From positions 26,338-90,337 of the forward strand of contig CAJYHL010000071.1 in the NCBI GenBank assembly GCA_913774625.1: a stretch of DNA of 64,000 bases, in the 5' to 3' direction. The notes below the pieces were generated by a model that saw only the letters and a list, made by a program, of their open reading frames with translations, was not told where the DNA came from and did not search any database. Position 1 is the first letter of the stretch; the number at the start of each line of letters is the position of its first letter. Positions 18,710 through 28,614 of the stretch are shown here, in pieces. Both the position numbers and the translations under genes were made by a program. The DNA comes from an uncultured Acidovorax sp. GTDB lineage: Bacteria > Pseudomonadota > Gammaproteobacteria > Burkholderiales > Burkholderiaceae_C.

Positions 18710-19150
18710 CTAGAAACGGAAATCCAGCGTCCTGGGCGACTTGCCCACCTCGACGCTTTGGCGCTGCGTCTTGCCGGCCATCTCGGCTTCCACCGCGTAC
18801 CGCCCGGCGGGCAGGTTCAAAAGGCAGATCGGCCCGCTGGCCGTGAAGCTGTGCGGCTCACCCGCGCCTTCGGGCTTTACGGTGACGCGCACGTCGGCCT
18901 CATAGGCGCCACCGGCTGCGGCGAACAGCAGCGAGAGAGGGTGCTCCTTTATCGCGGCCCGCATGGCGGTCGATTCATCCAGCCCGATGCCGCCGCAGCT
19001 GTAGCGCAGGCTCCCCTGCGTGTGCGCCTGCGGCAGGCTGCCTTGGGCAGACACGCCTGCGCTGAACGATGCGGCCATCACGGCCGCCAGTGCCATGGCG
19101 AGGGAGGAAGAAGTGAAACGCCGATCGGAGTGCCGGGTGGCGGGGGTCAT
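18710..19150 (-). CDS. Secreted protein with carboxypeptidase-regulatory-like beta domain
   Basis: 146 residues. A signal peptide (SSSLAMALAAVMAASFSAGVSAQ) ends near residue 36 from ATG 19150. The mature part contains YSCGGIGLDE, then a compact beta-rich segment ending LLNLPAGRYAVEAEMAGKTQ and RQSVEVGKSPRTLDF, resembling the carboxypeptidase regulatory-like/DUF family of small periplasmic proteins. No catalytic residues are evident. It converges with the EVE gene. Function unknown. Confidence 0.75.
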   Translation of the reverse strand: MTPATRHSDRRFTSSSLAMALAAVMAASFSAGVSAQGSLPQAHTQGSLRYSCGGIGLDESTAMRAAIKEHPLSLLFAAAGGAYEADVRVTVKPEGAGEPHSFTASGPICLLNLPAGRYAVEAEMAGKTQRQSVEVGKSPRTLDFRF

Positions 19151-19403
19151 GATGGAAGGGCTCCAGGGTGAATGAGAGAGAGCCATGCTCTTGCCGAGCC
19201 GGCGACTCGGGTGTCAGCAGGCGTAACGACAGGTTGTCGGCAGGCATGACCGTGTGCGGGCTCTGCAGGCGCGATGATGCGCCTTGTCGGCAGTTGCTGA
19301 AGCGGACCGCCTTCTGCACTATGTAGCCTCATCCCTTGGACGAGCTGCCGTGCTTTTTCAACGAAGCCTCAACACCATATGGCTGTCACGGACTGAACTC
19401 CAG

Positions 19404-19811
19404 ATGACCTTGAACCTATCCCTCGGCGACACCCTGGGCGACGATGAAGTGATCGCGCTCTACAAGGCGAATGCGTGGTCGTCGGCAGAGAAACCCCGCC
19501 AGCTTCTGGCGGCGCTGCGCAACTCGCACACCCTCGTCACTGCGCGTGTGAATGGGCGGCTGGTAGGGCTCGGCAATGCGATATCAGACGGGCATCTGGT
19601 GGTTTATTTCCCGCACATGCTGGTGCACCCGGAATTCCAGCACCAGGGGATCGGCCGAGCGATGATGGGTGCGCTGCTGGAACGGTATGCCGATTTTCAT
19701 CAAAAGATGCTGACGGCCGATGGAGATGCCGTCGAGTTCTACAAATCCATGGGTTTCGAGCGGGCCGGCAAAACGGAACCCATGTGGATCTACGCCGGGA
19801 ACGAGCACTGA
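19404..19811 (+). CDS. GNAT family N-acetyltransferase
   Basis: 135 residues, the size of a minimal GNAT domain. The acetyl-CoA-binding motif is in LVHPEFQHQGIGRAMMGALL, with QGIGRA as the Q/RxxGxG/A signature, and the C-terminal DAVEFYKSMGFERAG is the usual closing beta-alpha element. The acceptor substrate is unknown. ATG 19404 was chosen because the upstream in-frame extension lacks family similarity. It is flanked by about 250 nt without genes on its left and converges with the rRNA methyltransferase on its right. Confidence 0.88.
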   Translation: MTLNLSLGDTLGDDEVIALYKANAWSSAEKPRQLLAALRNSHTLVTARVNGRLVGLGNAISDGHLVVYFPHMLVHPEFQHQGIGRAMMGALLERYADFHQKMLTADGDAVEFYKSMGFERAGKTEPMWIYAGNEH

Positions 19812-19888
19812 TTCCATCTACCAGTTCCCGGCATATCTTTTGTCGATAGGCCCTGGGCCTTGGCTGAAAGGCGCAGGGCCAGCGCCAT

Positions 19889-20848
19889 TCAGGCGATAGA
19901 ACCCGGTAGCGGATCCGCCCGGTACACCACCACCTTCAGCGCCCTGCCCTCATCCACATCCGCGAACACCGCCGGGTTCGCCACCCGCTCAACGAAGCGC
20001 AGCTCGGGCGCCTGTTCCGCCATCTGTCCCTGCAGGAAATCCAAGCCCAGTTCCGGCGCATTCAGGCACAGCAGCGCATGGCCCCCCGGCGCCAGCAGAT
20101 CGGGCAGGCGACGCATCAGGCGGGCGTAGTCCTTGGTGGCGACGAAGCTGCCCTTCTGGTAGCTGGGCGGATCGGCGATCACCAGATCGTAAGGGCCGCC
20201 GCGGGTGATCTTGCCCCAGGTGCTGAAGATGTCGTGGGCCAGGAAGCTGGCGCCGGCCGACAGGCCGTTGAGCTGGTGGTTCTGCTGGCCGATGGCCATG
20301 GCGCCGCGGGCCATGTCCACGTTGACCACCTGCCGCGCACCGCCCTGCAGCGCGGCCACCGAGAAGGCGCAGGTATAGGCGAACAGGTTCAGCACCTTGG
20401 CGCCGCGCGGCTCGCGCGCCTTGCGGCCGGCCATGTGCTCACGCACCCAGCGGCGGCCTTCGGCCATGTCCAGGAACAGGCCGTGGTTCTGTCCTTTCAG
20501 CACATGCACGCGATAGCAGGCGCCGTGCTCGGTGACCGTGTGCGGCTCCGGCACGCTGCCGGCCATCAGGCGGGTTTCGCGGGCGTCGTCATGCCGGCAC
20601 TGATAGACCCAGCTCAGCGGCTGCGATGCCTCCGGCGCGATCTGCGTCCAGCGGGCCTGCAGCGCAGCGCCGACGGCGTCGAGCGCACCGCCGGCCAGCG
20701 GCTCGAAGCTGGTGAGCACGAAGACGGGCGGGTAGGCGTCCAGCGCCAAGTGTTCGCAGCCGGGAAAGCGGCCTCCGCGGCCGTGGAAGATGCGCCGGGC
20801 ATCTTGGCAGAGGGGCATTGCGGCAATGGCGTCGAACAGGGCTTGCAT
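19889..20848 (-). CDS. Class I SAM-dependent 23S rRNA methyltransferase-like protein (RlmI/RlmK family)
   Basis: 319 residues. The SAM-binding motif VLNLFAYTCAFSVAALQGGA and the catalytic-type motif IADPPSYQKGSF place it in the RlmI/RlmK-like family of cytosine or guanine rRNA methyltransferases. It lacks the N-terminal PUA domain of RlmI, starting directly with a region that in the family precedes the Rossmann fold. No catalytic NCPR motif is seen, so target base and position are not known. ATG 20848 has no strong ribosome site but no better start exists. Confidence 0.82.
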   Translation of the reverse strand: MQALFDAIAAMPLCQDARRIFHGRGGRFPGCEHLALDAYPPVFVLTSFEPLAGGALDAVGAALQARWTQIAPEASQPLSWVYQCRHDDARETRLMAGSVPEPHTVTEHGACYRVHVLKGQNHGLFLDMAEGRRWVREHMAGRKAREPRGAKVLNLFAYTCAFSVAALQGGARQVVNVDMARGAMAIGQQNHQLNGLSAGASFLAHDIFSTWGKITRGGPYDLVIADPPSYQKGSFVATKDYARLMRRLPDLLAPGGHALLCLNAPELGLDFLQGQMAEQAPELRFVERVANPAVFADVDEGRALKVVVYRADPLPGSIA

Positions 20849-20913
20849 GCCGGCATTGTGGCAAAGATCAAGTCCCCTGCAGGGCTGCAGCGCTTGTTTT
20901 TCCTTGGCCTTCA

Positions 20914-20930
20914 GCTATTCAAAGCATAGC
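20914..20930. repeat. 17-nt dispersed palindrome (GCTAT-N7-ATAGC)
   Basis: GCTAT, seven bases, ATAGC, in the divergent gap between the methyltransferase and phoX genes; same layout as the copies at 12277, 53562 and 57037. Confidence 0.6.
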
Positions 20931-20976
20931 AATCCATCGGCGCAGCATCTTCCAGCCCGGTACAAAAAAAGGATTC

Positions 20977-20994
20977 ACGTCACTCAGACGTAAC
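20977..20994 (+). promoter_or_regulatory. Possible Pho box upstream of phoX
   Basis: Two ACGTNA half-sites 11 nt apart sit about 110 nt before the phoX start. The 11-nt period matches PhoB-binding direct repeats, but only the GTCA/GTAA cores agree with the CTGTCAT consensus. Weak; listed because the downstream gene is a phosphatase. Confidence 0.25.
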
Positions 20995-21103
20995 CAACCG
21001 AAACGAGCATTTCGCGATCACGGCGCCCAGCCCGCAGCAGACGGGCCGGCCGACATCGCCGTGCATGCCTCTTCCCCCACGTCTTGACCGAGCTCTGGAA
21101 TCC

Positions 21104-23158
21104 ATGGACCACGAATCCTTCCCCTCTTCCGAATCCTCTTTCGCGCAAGCGCCCTCGGCGCAGCGCCGGGCCCTGCTGAAATGGCTGGCCGGCACGCCCA
21201 TGCTGCCCCTGGGCGGCGCGCTGGCGGCCACGGCCCTGACCGGCTGCGGCGGCGGTGACGACGGCAGCGTCGGCGCCGCGCCCAGCGCCCCCGCCTCGCC
21301 CGCAGCGCCTGCGGCTCCCTCCGTCAGCATGACCTCGACGTCGTTCGTCAGCATGGCCGCGCCCGACCTGAGCACCCCCAACGCCATGGCGACCTGCACC
21401 GTGGGCTCGCAGCTCAAGGTGGGCTTCAGCGACGGCAGCACGCGCACCTTCAAGCTCGGCTACCAGCCCTTCTTCCTGACGGGCGACAAGGTGCCGGACG
21501 GCAAGGGCGGCACCATCGTCGCGGGCGGCATCTACGACATCAACAACCGCCCCATCATCGACGCCTCGGTGCCGGGCAAGGAACGCCAGTTCTTCTCCGA
21601 CTGCCCGGACGGCAGCTCGCTGCTGACGGTGCCCAATGCCAAGGTGGCCGGCGTCAAGGGCAACCCGGTCTTCGCCGTGGTGCAGTTCGAGTACACCGAC
21701 ACCAACCTGGCCAATACCGACAAGACCGACCAGCTGTGGGCCGAGCTGCCCTCGCCCATCGCCGTGCTGACGCTGGACCAGGACCCGACCACCGGCAAGC
21801 TGAGCCTGGTCAAGTACCACAACGTGGACACCTCGGCCGTGCACGGCCTGTGGGTGACCTGCGGGGCCAGCCTCTCGCCCTGGGGTACGCACCTGTCCAG
21901 CGAAGAGTACGAGCCCGACGCCTTCCGCCAGGGCATGGGCGGCGCCACCACGGTCAAGATCGACCGCTTCAGCGCCAACCTGTACGGCGACGCATCCAAG
22001 GCCAACCCCTACCACTACGGCCACATCCCCGAAGTGACGGTGAACCCCGACGGCACCGGCAGCATCAGGAAGCACTACTGCCTGGGCCGCATCTCCCACG
22101 AGCTGATCCAGGTGATGCCCGACGAGCGCACGGCCCTGATGGGCGACGACGCCACCAACGGCGGCTGGTTCATGTTCGTGGCCGACAAGCCGCGCGACCT
22201 GTCTTCCGGCACGCTCTACGTGGCCCACTGGACCGAGAAGTTCACCGACACCAGCACGGCCGCCATGCAGTGGATCAAGCTGGGCAGCGCCAGCAGCGCC
22301 GAGATCGAAGCCATGATCAACAACGGCATCAAGCCGACGGACATCATGGACTCCACCACCACCAACCCCAATGATCCGACCTACACCCGGATCATGCTGA
22401 ACAAGAACAACAACTGCTGGGTGCGCCTGAAGCCCGGCATGGAAAAGGCCGCCGCCTTCCTGGAAACGCACCGCTACGCAGCTCTGATGGGCGGCAGCCT
22501 GGCGCTCACCAAGAGCGAAGGCGTGACCGTGAACGTGCGCGACAAGGTGGCCTATTCCGTCGTCTCCAGCATCCGCGACTCCATGGTGGTCGGCGGCAGC
22601 GGCTACGTCGAATCGCACAACGTGGCCTTCCCCAAGCGCGTCAACGCAGGCGGCATCCTGGCTCACGACCTGGCCGGCGGCCAGAAGGACAGCACCGGCA
22701 ACGCCATCAACAGCGACTGGGTGCCCAAGCAGTCCCGCGTGCTGCTGATGGGCGAAGACATCGCCGCCGACGTGCTGGGCAACACGGCCCATCCCGAGAA
22801 GATCGCCAGCCCCGACAACATCAAGTTCTCGGAAGGCATGCGCACCCTGTTCATCGGCGAAGACACCACCGACCACGTCAACAATTTCCTGTGGGCGTAC
22901 AACGTGGATACCAGGCAGCTCAGCCGCGTGCTGTCCACCCCGTCGGGCGCCGAATCCACCGGCCTGCATGCCGTGGACAGCATCAACGGCTGGACCTACA
23001 TCATGAGCAACTTCCAGCACGCGGGCGACTGGCAGTCCGTCCACAGCAAGGTCAAGGACACCCTGGACCCCATCGTGCGCAAGACCTACAACGACCGCTT
23101 CTCGGCCGCCGTGGGCTACCTGACCGCAACGGACGCCGCCATCACCTTCCGCACCTGA
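21104..23158 (+). CDS. phoX: PhoX family phosphatase (DUF839)
   Basis: 684 residues. PhoX enzymes are Ca/Fe-dependent monophosphatases that release phosphate from organic esters outside the cytoplasm. The N-terminus has a twin-arginine-like QRRALLKWLAG followed by a hydrophobic stretch and the lipobox-like LTGC, so it may be a Tat-exported lipoprotein. The segments VTCGASLSPWGTHLSSEEYEP (split across residues ~245-265) and the later repeated GRISHE and MGEDI elements fit the DUF839 beta-propeller. ATG 21104 is preferred to ATG 21065 because it places the RR pair at the usual distance. Phosphate regulation is expected but only weakly supported by the upstream repeats. Confidence 0.87.
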   Translation: MDHESFPSSESSFAQAPSAQRRALLKWLAGTPMLPLGGALAATALTGCGGGDDGSVGAAPSAPASPAAPAAPSVSMTSTSFVSMAAPDLSTPNAMATCTVGSQLKVGFSDGSTRTFKLGYQPFFLTGDKVPDGKGGTIVAGGIYDINNRPIIDASVPGKERQFFSDCPDGSSLLTVPNAKVAGVKGNPVFAVVQFEYTDTNLANTDKTDQLWAELPSPIAVLTLDQDPTTGKLSLVKYHNVDTSAVHGLWVTCGASLSPWGTHLSSEEYEPDAFRQGMGGATTVKIDRFSANLYGDASKANPYHYGHIPEVTVNPDGTGSIRKHYCLGRISHELIQVMPDERTALMGDDATNGGWFMFVADKPRDLSSGTLYVAHWTEKFTDTSTAAMQWIKLGSASSAEIEAMINNGIKPTDIMDSTTTNPNDPTYTRIMLNKNNNCWVRLKPGMEKAAAFLETHRYAALMGGSLALTKSEGVTVNVRDKVAYSVVSSIRDSMVVGGSGYVESHNVAFPKRVNAGGILAHDLAGGQKDSTGNAINSDWVPKQSRVLLMGEDIAADVLGNTAHPEKIASPDNIKFSEGMRTLFIGEDTTDHVNNFLWAYNVDTRQLSRVLSTPSGAESTGLHAVDSINGWTYIMSNFQHAGDWQSVHSKVKDTLDPIVRKTYNDRFSAAVGYLTATDAAITFRT

Positions 23159-23220
23159 GCCGCACCGCGCCATCCGCCCTGCCCCGCCCGCTCCACGGGC
23201 GTAGCGGGGGATGGAGCGAC

Positions 23221-23257
23221 AAGGCCCGGCCTCTCACAGGTCCGGGCTTTTTTCTTT
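23221..23257 (+). terminator. Rho-independent terminator after phoX
   Basis: GCCCGG (23224-23229) pairs with CCGGGC (23242-23247) around a 12-nt loop, followed by a T-rich tract. It lies 65 nt after the phoX stop. Confidence 0.8.
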
Positions 23258-23353
23258 TTCGAAGCGATTCTTCTGACGGATGTTCAGGCGGCGACGCCTT
23301 GGGCACCCCCGGTCGGCTCAGACCCGAAGCCCCGCCGATGGAGTGCTCAACGA

Positions 23354-23486
23354 CTCACTTCTTCTGCGGCGGAACGCCCGTGCAGGAGCCGTGATTGATC
23401 ATGTCGCCGGCATGAGCCCCCCACGATGCCGCTGCCCAGGATCTTGCCGTAGCCATGGGCTTCGGGCGAATCGTCGAACATCAATA
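23354..23486 (-). pseudogene. Decayed duplicate of the lpdA 3' end
   Basis: Positions 23354-23393 match 25042-25081, the last codons and stop of lpdA, with one mismatch (both read HGSCT-VPPQKK-stop on the minus strand). From 23394 the match jumps to about 25190, so roughly 109 nt of lpdA are deleted, and continues to about 23482 ([13 protein letters not shown]) with a one-base insertion that breaks the frame. It is thus a non-functional fragment in the same orientation as the intact gene 1.6 kb away. Confidence 0.88.
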
Positions 23487-23542
23487 CAGCATCGTAATGC
23501 GAGCCAGTAACAACAAGCCCCCAACTTCAGGCTTGAGGATAT

Positions 23543-24904
23543 TTAATTTTTTTGGCGATGGCGCGTGAATTTGCAGCGCATTTTTCCCTTGGAGAGCTTG
23601 CAGGTCGATTCCTCGATCCATTGGCCGTCCGCCGTGTATTGCTCCGACCAGTTTCCTACTTCGGTCAAGCGGCCTTGGATGTACTGCCAGGTGCTGGCAT
23701 AGTGCGAGCAACAACTGCCGCGCGACGCCGAGGAAATCGTCTTGCTTTTCGGATCGATGGAAATCTGGGTCAGCTCTGACAGCGCCGCGTCGTAGGCGAA
23801 TTCAGAGGTGGCGGGTTTGAACAGGAAGAAGTTGTCCGTGGAATTAGGGCCGGCACCGCCGCTGCTGCCGTGAATCGACAGGTCCGGATAGCCATCGAAG
23901 TTCGCATCGACCAATTCGAGTGCCTGGGTGGAAGGCTCTTGCGGCTCTGAGTAGAAATCGCGAAATACCTGGAGTCGTTTGCCGGTGGAGGCTTCCAGCA
24001 CTTCGATGGCCACCGCCGTTCGCTCGCTCGAGTAGTCGGGCCCCGTGGCATCGAATGCGACCCTGAACCTGAAATTGCCGACGGTAGCATCCTGGTCGAT
24101 CCATTGGAGTTCGGCCATTCTGTCTCTGTCGAGCCAGCCACGAACCAGGCCGCCATCCGGCTTCAAGAGGACGACCTCCATCCATTCGGAGTCGGTATGA
24201 AGAATGCCGACATGCGTGTCCGTGTCCAGTACCTCGTCCGGGAAGGCCGAGCCGCGTCCAGGGTATAGCGGCACAGGCCGTCCCAACTGGAGGATGCGCT
24301 GGATTTCCAGAGGCGTCTGCAGCGTGAACCGGCTCTGCACATGGCTGATTTCGGTGGCGCGGATGTAGTGGCCGCTGATGCTCAAGCCCAATATCACCGC
24401 CGCGCCAACTCTCGCGGGATCTGGCGGTTTTTTCTCTTCGATGTACGTCGGCGGCAGTTCCTTCGTCTGGTCGTATCCGTCGATGGTGAATGATTTTCCG
24501 TCGGCGCCGGGATTCAGCTTGAATGCATGGTTGCTGCAGAGCCCGCTGCCCTCGCCGTTATCATTGAAACCATAGCCTGCGCAGGCCCGATCCGGTGTCG
24601 AGGATGGGTTGGACGAAGCCGCGGAAGGGGCCAAAAGAACTTGCCATCCGGGGTACTGGCTGAATTCGAATTTCTGGCGCACGAGCATGGCAAACCTGGC
24701 ATCCGGGCGAACCGCAGGCACGTTGCGGTGCACTTGAATGGTTGAATCGTGGACTTCCGGCGGCGGCGGATCGACATTCCCGGCAGGGGGTTCCACTCGA
24801 TAAATACCGGCAGGCAAGGGCGTACCGGCCCAGGCGATCTGGCCGATTGAAAATGTCGCAGCAATCCAAAAAATGGAACCCAGGTTTAATTTTTGCAGCT
24901 TCAT
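23543..24904 (-). CDS. Secreted protein with SH3-like segment and FG-GAP-like XAC2610-type C-terminus
   Basis: 453 residues; I recognise no enzyme. A signal peptide (IFWIAATFSIGQIAWAG) ends near residue 26. The middle part (LGRPVPLYPGRG ... SEWMEVVLL ... RGWLDRDRM) resembles a bacterial SH3 domain. The C-terminal part contains LELVDANFDGYPDL, an Asp-rich calcium-loop pattern typical of FG-GAP/XAC2610-related secreted proteins, and a Cys pair in RGSCCSHYAS. Base composition is visibly lower in GC than neighbouring genes, and the gene is bracketed by a decayed lpdA fragment and the true lpdA 3' end, so acquisition by recombination is likely. Function unknown. Confidence 0.75.
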   Translation of the reverse strand: MKLQKLNLGSIFWIAATFSIGQIAWAGTPLPAGIYRVEPPAGNVDPPPPEVHDSTIQVHRNVPAVRPDARFAMLVRQKFEFSQYPGWQVLLAPSAASSNPSSTPDRACAGYGFNDNGEGSGLCSNHAFKLNPGADGKSFTIDGYDQTKELPPTYIEEKKPPDPARVGAAVILGLSISGHYIRATEISHVQSRFTLQTPLEIQRILQLGRPVPLYPGRGSAFPDEVLDTDTHVGILHTDSEWMEVVLLKPDGGLVRGWLDRDRMAELQWIDQDATVGNFRFRVAFDATGPDYSSERTAVAIEVLEASTGKRLQVFRDFYSEPQEPSTQALELVDANFDGYPDLSIHGSSGGAGPNSTDNFFLFKPATSEFAYDAALSELTQISIDPKSKTISSASRGSCCSHYASTWQYIQGRLTEVGNWSEQYTADGQWIEESTCKLSKGKMRCKFTRHRQKN

Positions 24905-24995
24905 GACTATTTCAAGAGCGAAGTTTGCAATTATTAGAGGACTGCTGGCCCAGCCCCGCCCATCGCATGCCAATACCCTGCCCGGCAGAAAACGA

Positions 24996-25017
24996 AAAGG
25001 CAGCCGAAGCTGCCTTT
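24996..25017 (-). terminator. Terminator of the aceE-aceF-lpdA operon
   Basis: AAAGGCAGC and GCTGCCTTT flank a CGAA loop, about 25 nt beyond the lpdA stop; on the minus strand it is followed by a T-rich tract. Confidence 0.8.
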
Positions 25018-25042
25018 CCCTGTGAACCCGCGGCGGAACACC

Positions 25043-26893
25043 TCACTTCTTCTGCGGCGGAACGTCCGTGCAGGAGCCGTGGGCGATCTCCGCCGCCATG
25101 CCGATGCTTTCGCCCAGCGTGGGGTGCGGATGGATGGTCTTGCCGATATCCACCGCGTCCGCGCCCATCTCGATCGCCAGGGCGATCTCGCCGATCATGT
25201 CGCCGGCATGGGTGCCCACGATGCCGCCGCCCAGGATCTTGCCGTGGCCATGGGCCTCGGGCGAATCGTCGAACAGCAGCTTGGTGTAGCCCTCGTCGCG
25301 GCCGTTGGCGATGGCGCGGCCAGAGGCCGTCCAGGGGAACAGGCCCTTCTTGACCTTGATGCCCTGGGCCTTGGCCTGGTCTTCGGTCAGGCCCACCCAT
25401 GCCACTTCGGGGTCGGTGTAGGCCACGCTCGGGATCACGCGGGCGTTGAACGCGGCGGAAGCCAGCGCCTTGTCGCCCGTGAGTTCGCCGGCGATGACTT
25501 CGGCCGCCACATGCGCTTCGTGCACCGCCTTGTGCGCCAGCATGGGCTGGCCCACGATGTCGCCGATGGCGAAGATGTGCGGCACGTTGGTGCGCATCTG
25601 GATATCGACGTCGATGAAGCCGCGGTCGGTCACGGCCACGCCGGCCTTCTCGGCGCCGATCTTCTTGCCGTTGGGCGTGCGGCCCACGGCCTGCAGCACC
25701 AGGTCATAGACCTGCGGCTCGGGGGCGCTGCCGCCCTCTTCCGCAGCGGCGAACGTGACCTTGATGCCCTCGGGCGTCGCCTCGGCCCCCACCGTCTTGG
25801 TCTTGAGCATGATGTTGTCGAAGCGGTGGGCATTCATCTTCTGCCACACCTTGACCAGGTCGCGGTCGGCGCCCTGCATCAGGCCGTCCATCATCTCGAC
25901 CACGTCCAGGCGCGCGCCCAGCGTGGAATAGACGGTGCCCATTTCCAGGCCGATGATGCCGCCGCCCAGGATCAGCATGCGCTTGGGGACTTCCTTCAGC
26001 TCCAGCGCGCCGGTCGAATCGACCACGCGCGGGTCCTTGGGCATGAAGGGCAGATGCACGGCCTGCGAGCCGGCGGCGATGATGGCGCGCTTGAAGGCCA
26101 CGACCTTCTTGCTGCCCGTCTTCTCCTGGCCCTTGGCGCCGGTGGTTTCCTCCACTTCGAGGTGGTTGGCACCGACGAACTGGCCCACGCCGCGCACGGT
26201 GGTCACCTTGCGCATCTTGGCCATGGCGGCCAGGCCGCCGGTCAGCTTGCCGATGACCTTTTCCTTGTGGCCGCGCAGCGTGTCCACATTGACCTGGGGC
26301 GTGCCGAAGTCGATGCCGGCCGCCTTCAGGTGGCTGGCCTCGTCGATGACGGCCGCCACGTGCAGCAGCGCCTTGGACGGAATGCAGCCCACGTTCAGGC
26401 ACACGCCGCCCAGGGTCGAGTAGCGCTCGACGATGACGACCTTCAGGCCCAGGTCGGCCGCGCGGAAGGCGGCGCTGTAGCCGCCGGGGCCGCCGCCCAG
26501 CACCAGCACGTCGCACTCGATATCGGCATTGCCGCCGAAGCTGGCCGCTTCGATTTTAGGAGCGGCGGGCGCTTGCGCTGCAGGCGCTGCAGCCGACTTG
26601 GCTGCAGAGGCGGCGGGCGCTGGCGCGGCGGCAGGCGTCGCGGCGGCACCTGCATCGGCCGCTTCCAGCGTCAGCACGACGGAGCCTTCGGCGACCTTGT
26701 CGCCCAGCTTGACCTTCACCTCCTTGACGATGCCGGCATGGCTCGACGGGATTTCCATCGATGCCTTGTCGGATTCGACGGTGATGAGGCTTTGTTCCAC
26801 CTTGATGGTGTCGCCGGCTTTCACCAGCACTTCGATCACGCCCACTTCGGCGAAGTCGCCGATGTCGGGCACCTTGATGTCGATCACTGCCAT
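25043..26893 (-). CDS. lpdA: Dihydrolipoyl dehydrogenase (E3) with N-terminal lipoyl domain
   Basis: 616 residues, longer than the usual ~475 because of an extra lipoyl domain at 1-80 with its lipoylated Lys at residue 43 in ESDKASME. A Pro/Ala linker follows, then the flavoprotein with the FAD loop [17 protein letters not shown], the redox disulfide [13 protein letters not shown], and the NAD fold [10 protein letters not shown]. It reoxidises dihydrolipoate in the pyruvate dehydrogenase complex. Lipoyl-E3 fusions are known in Neisseria, Ralstonia and relatives. It is the last gene of the operon, 13 nt after aceF; its 3' end has a decayed copy near 23.4 kb. Confidence 0.96.
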   Translation of the reverse strand: MAVIDIKVPDIGDFAEVGVIEVLVKAGDTIKVEQSLITVESDKASMEIPSSHAGIVKEVKVKLGDKVAEGSVVLTLEAADAGAAATPAAAPAPAASAAKSAAAPAAQAPAAPKIEAASFGGNADIECDVLVLGGGPGGYSAAFRAADLGLKVVIVERYSTLGGVCLNVGCIPSKALLHVAAVIDEASHLKAAGIDFGTPQVNVDTLRGHKEKVIGKLTGGLAAMAKMRKVTTVRGVGQFVGANHLEVEETTGAKGQEKTGSKKVVAFKRAIIAAGSQAVHLPFMPKDPRVVDSTGALELKEVPKRMLILGGGIIGLEMGTVYSTLGARLDVVEMMDGLMQGADRDLVKVWQKMNAHRFDNIMLKTKTVGAEATPEGIKVTFAAAEEGGSAPEPQVYDLVLQAVGRTPNGKKIGAEKAGVAVTDRGFIDVDIQMRTNVPHIFAIGDIVGQPMLAHKAVHEAHVAAEVIAGELTGDKALASAAFNARVIPSVAYTDPEVAWVGLTEDQAKAQGIKVKKGLFPWTASGRAIANGRDEGYTKLLFDDSPEAHGHGKILGGGIVGTHAGDMIGEIALAIEMGADAVDIGKTIHPHPTLGESIGMAAEIAHGSCTDVPPQKK

Positions 26894-26906
26894 GTCAGCT
26901 TTCCTT

Positions 26907-28595
26907 TCACAGCACGATGCGGCGGTAGTCCGCCAGCACCTGACCCAGGAACGCGTTGAAGCGCGCGGCAGCAGCGCCGTCGATCACGCGGTGGTCGTAG
27001 GAGAGCGACAGCGGCAGCATCAGACGCGGCACGAACTGCTTGCCGTCCCACACCGGCTTCATCTGGCCCTTGGAGAGGCCGAGGATGGCCACTTCGGGCG
27101 CGTTGACGATGGGGGTGAAGTGCGTACCGCCGATGCCGCCGAGCGAAGAGATCGACATGCAGCCGCCCTGCATGTCGGCCGCGCCGAGCTTGCCGTCGCG
27201 GGCCTTCTTGGCAAGCTCGCCCATCTCCTGGCTGATCTGCATGATGCCCTTCTTGTCGGCATCCCTCAGCACCGGCACCACCAGGCCGTTGGGCGTGTCC
27301 GCCGCGAAGCCGATGTGGAAGTACTGCTTGTAGACGAGCGTATCGCCGTCCAGGCTGGTGTTGAACTCGGGGAACTTCTTCAGGGCCGCGACCAGGGCCT
27401 TGATGACGAAGGCCAGCATGGTCACCTTGACGCCGGACTTCTCGTTCTCCTTGTTGGTGGAGACGCGGAAGGCTTCCAGCTCGGTGATGTCGGCCTCGTC
27501 GTTGTTGGTGACGTGGGGGATCATCACCCAGTTGCGGTGCAGGTTCGCGCCGCTGATCTTCTTGATGCGCGACAGGTCCTTGCGCTCGACCGCGCCGAAC
27601 TTGGCGAAGTCCACCTTGGGCCAGGGCAGCAGGTCCAGGCCGGCGCCGGAGCCACCGCCGGAAGCGGCAGGCGCCTTGGCGGCCTGGGCCTTGGTCTGCA
27701 CGCTGCCCGCCATCACCTGCTTGGTGAAGGCCTGCACGTCTTCTTCGGTGATGCGGCCCTTGGGACCGGAGCCCTTGACCTCTTCCAGCGGAACGCCGAG
27801 TTCACGGGCGAACTTGCGCACCGACGGCGAGGCATGCGGCAGGCCGATGGGCGCGGCGCCCGGGGCATGGGGCGCGGGCGCCGGAGCAGCGGATGCGGCA
27901 GCGGCCGGTGCCGGCACAGCGGCCTGGGCTGCAGGCGCGGGGGCAGCAGCTGCCGGAGCGGGCGCAGCGGCAGCAGGTGCAGTTGCAGCGGCGGGAGCGG
28001 AGCCCTCCAGCACGGCCACGAAATCACCCACGTTGACCTTGTCGCCGATCTTGATCTTCAGCTCCTTGACCACACCGGCGGCGGGCGAAGGGATCTCCAT
28101 CGAGGCCTTGTCGGACTCGACGGTGAAGAGCGACTGCTCTTCCTTGACCGTGTCGCCCACCTTGACCAGCAGTTCGATGACGGCCACGTCCTTGAAGTCG
28201 CCAATGTCGGGCACGCGCACTTCGATGGAGCCGGCCGCAGCGGCGGGCGCCGCAGCGGGAGCAGGCGCAGCAGCCGCTGCAGCCGGAGCCGGAGCAGGCG
28301 CCGCCGCCTGGCTGGGCGCAGGAGCGGCTGCAGCGGGCGCGGCCGATGCGCCGGCGTCGGCAGCTTCCAGCACCACGATCACGGAGCCTTCCTTGACCTT
28401 GTCGCCCAGGGCGACCTTCATTTCCTTGATGACGCCGGCGTGGCTCGACGGGATCTCCATCGACGCCTTGTCGGACTCCACCGTGATCAGCGATTGCTCG
28501 GCCTTGACCGTGTCGCCGGGCTTGACCAGCAGCTCGATCACGCCCACTTCGTCGAAATCCCCGATGTCCGGGACCTTGATATCTACCAGTGCCAT
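26907..28595 (-). CDS. aceF: Dihydrolipoyllysine-residue acetyltransferase (E2)
   Basis: 562 residues, core of the pyruvate dehydrogenase complex. Two lipoyl domains are present (1-80, Lys43 in ESDKASME; and about 122-200), separated by Ala/Pro linkers. The peripheral-subunit-binding domain is in [20 protein letters not shown] with GRITEEDV. The catalytic domain ends with [15 protein letters not shown], carrying the active-site His and Asp. Long Ala/Pro-rich linkers explain the biased composition. The gap to aceE is 19 nt, consistent with one transcript. Confidence 0.96.
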   Translation of the reverse strand: MALVDIKVPDIGDFDEVGVIELLVKPGDTVKAEQSLITVESDKASMEIPSSHAGVIKEMKVALGDKVKEGSVIVVLEAADAGASAAPAAAAPAPSQAAAPAPAPAAAAAAPAPAAAPAAAAGSIEVRVPDIGDFKDVAVIELLVKVGDTVKEEQSLFTVESDKASMEIPSPAAGVVKELKIKIGDKVNVGDFVAVLEGSAPAAATAPAAAAPAPAAAAPAPAAQAAVPAPAAAASAAPAPAPHAPGAAPIGLPHASPSVRKFARELGVPLEEVKGSGPKGRITEEDVQAFTKQVMAGSVQTKAQAAKAPAASGGGSGAGLDLLPWPKVDFAKFGAVERKDLSRIKKISGANLHRNWVMIPHVTNNDEADITELEAFRVSTNKENEKSGVKVTMLAFVIKALVAALKKFPEFNTSLDGDTLVYKQYFHIGFAADTPNGLVVPVLRDADKKGIMQISQEMGELAKKARDGKLGAADMQGGCMSISSLGGIGGTHFTPIVNAPEVAILGLSKGQMKPVWDGKQFVPRLMLPLSLSYDHRVIDGAAAARFNAFLGQVLADYRRIVL

Positions 28596-28614
28596 GTGTT
28601 GTCTCCGGTGCGGC

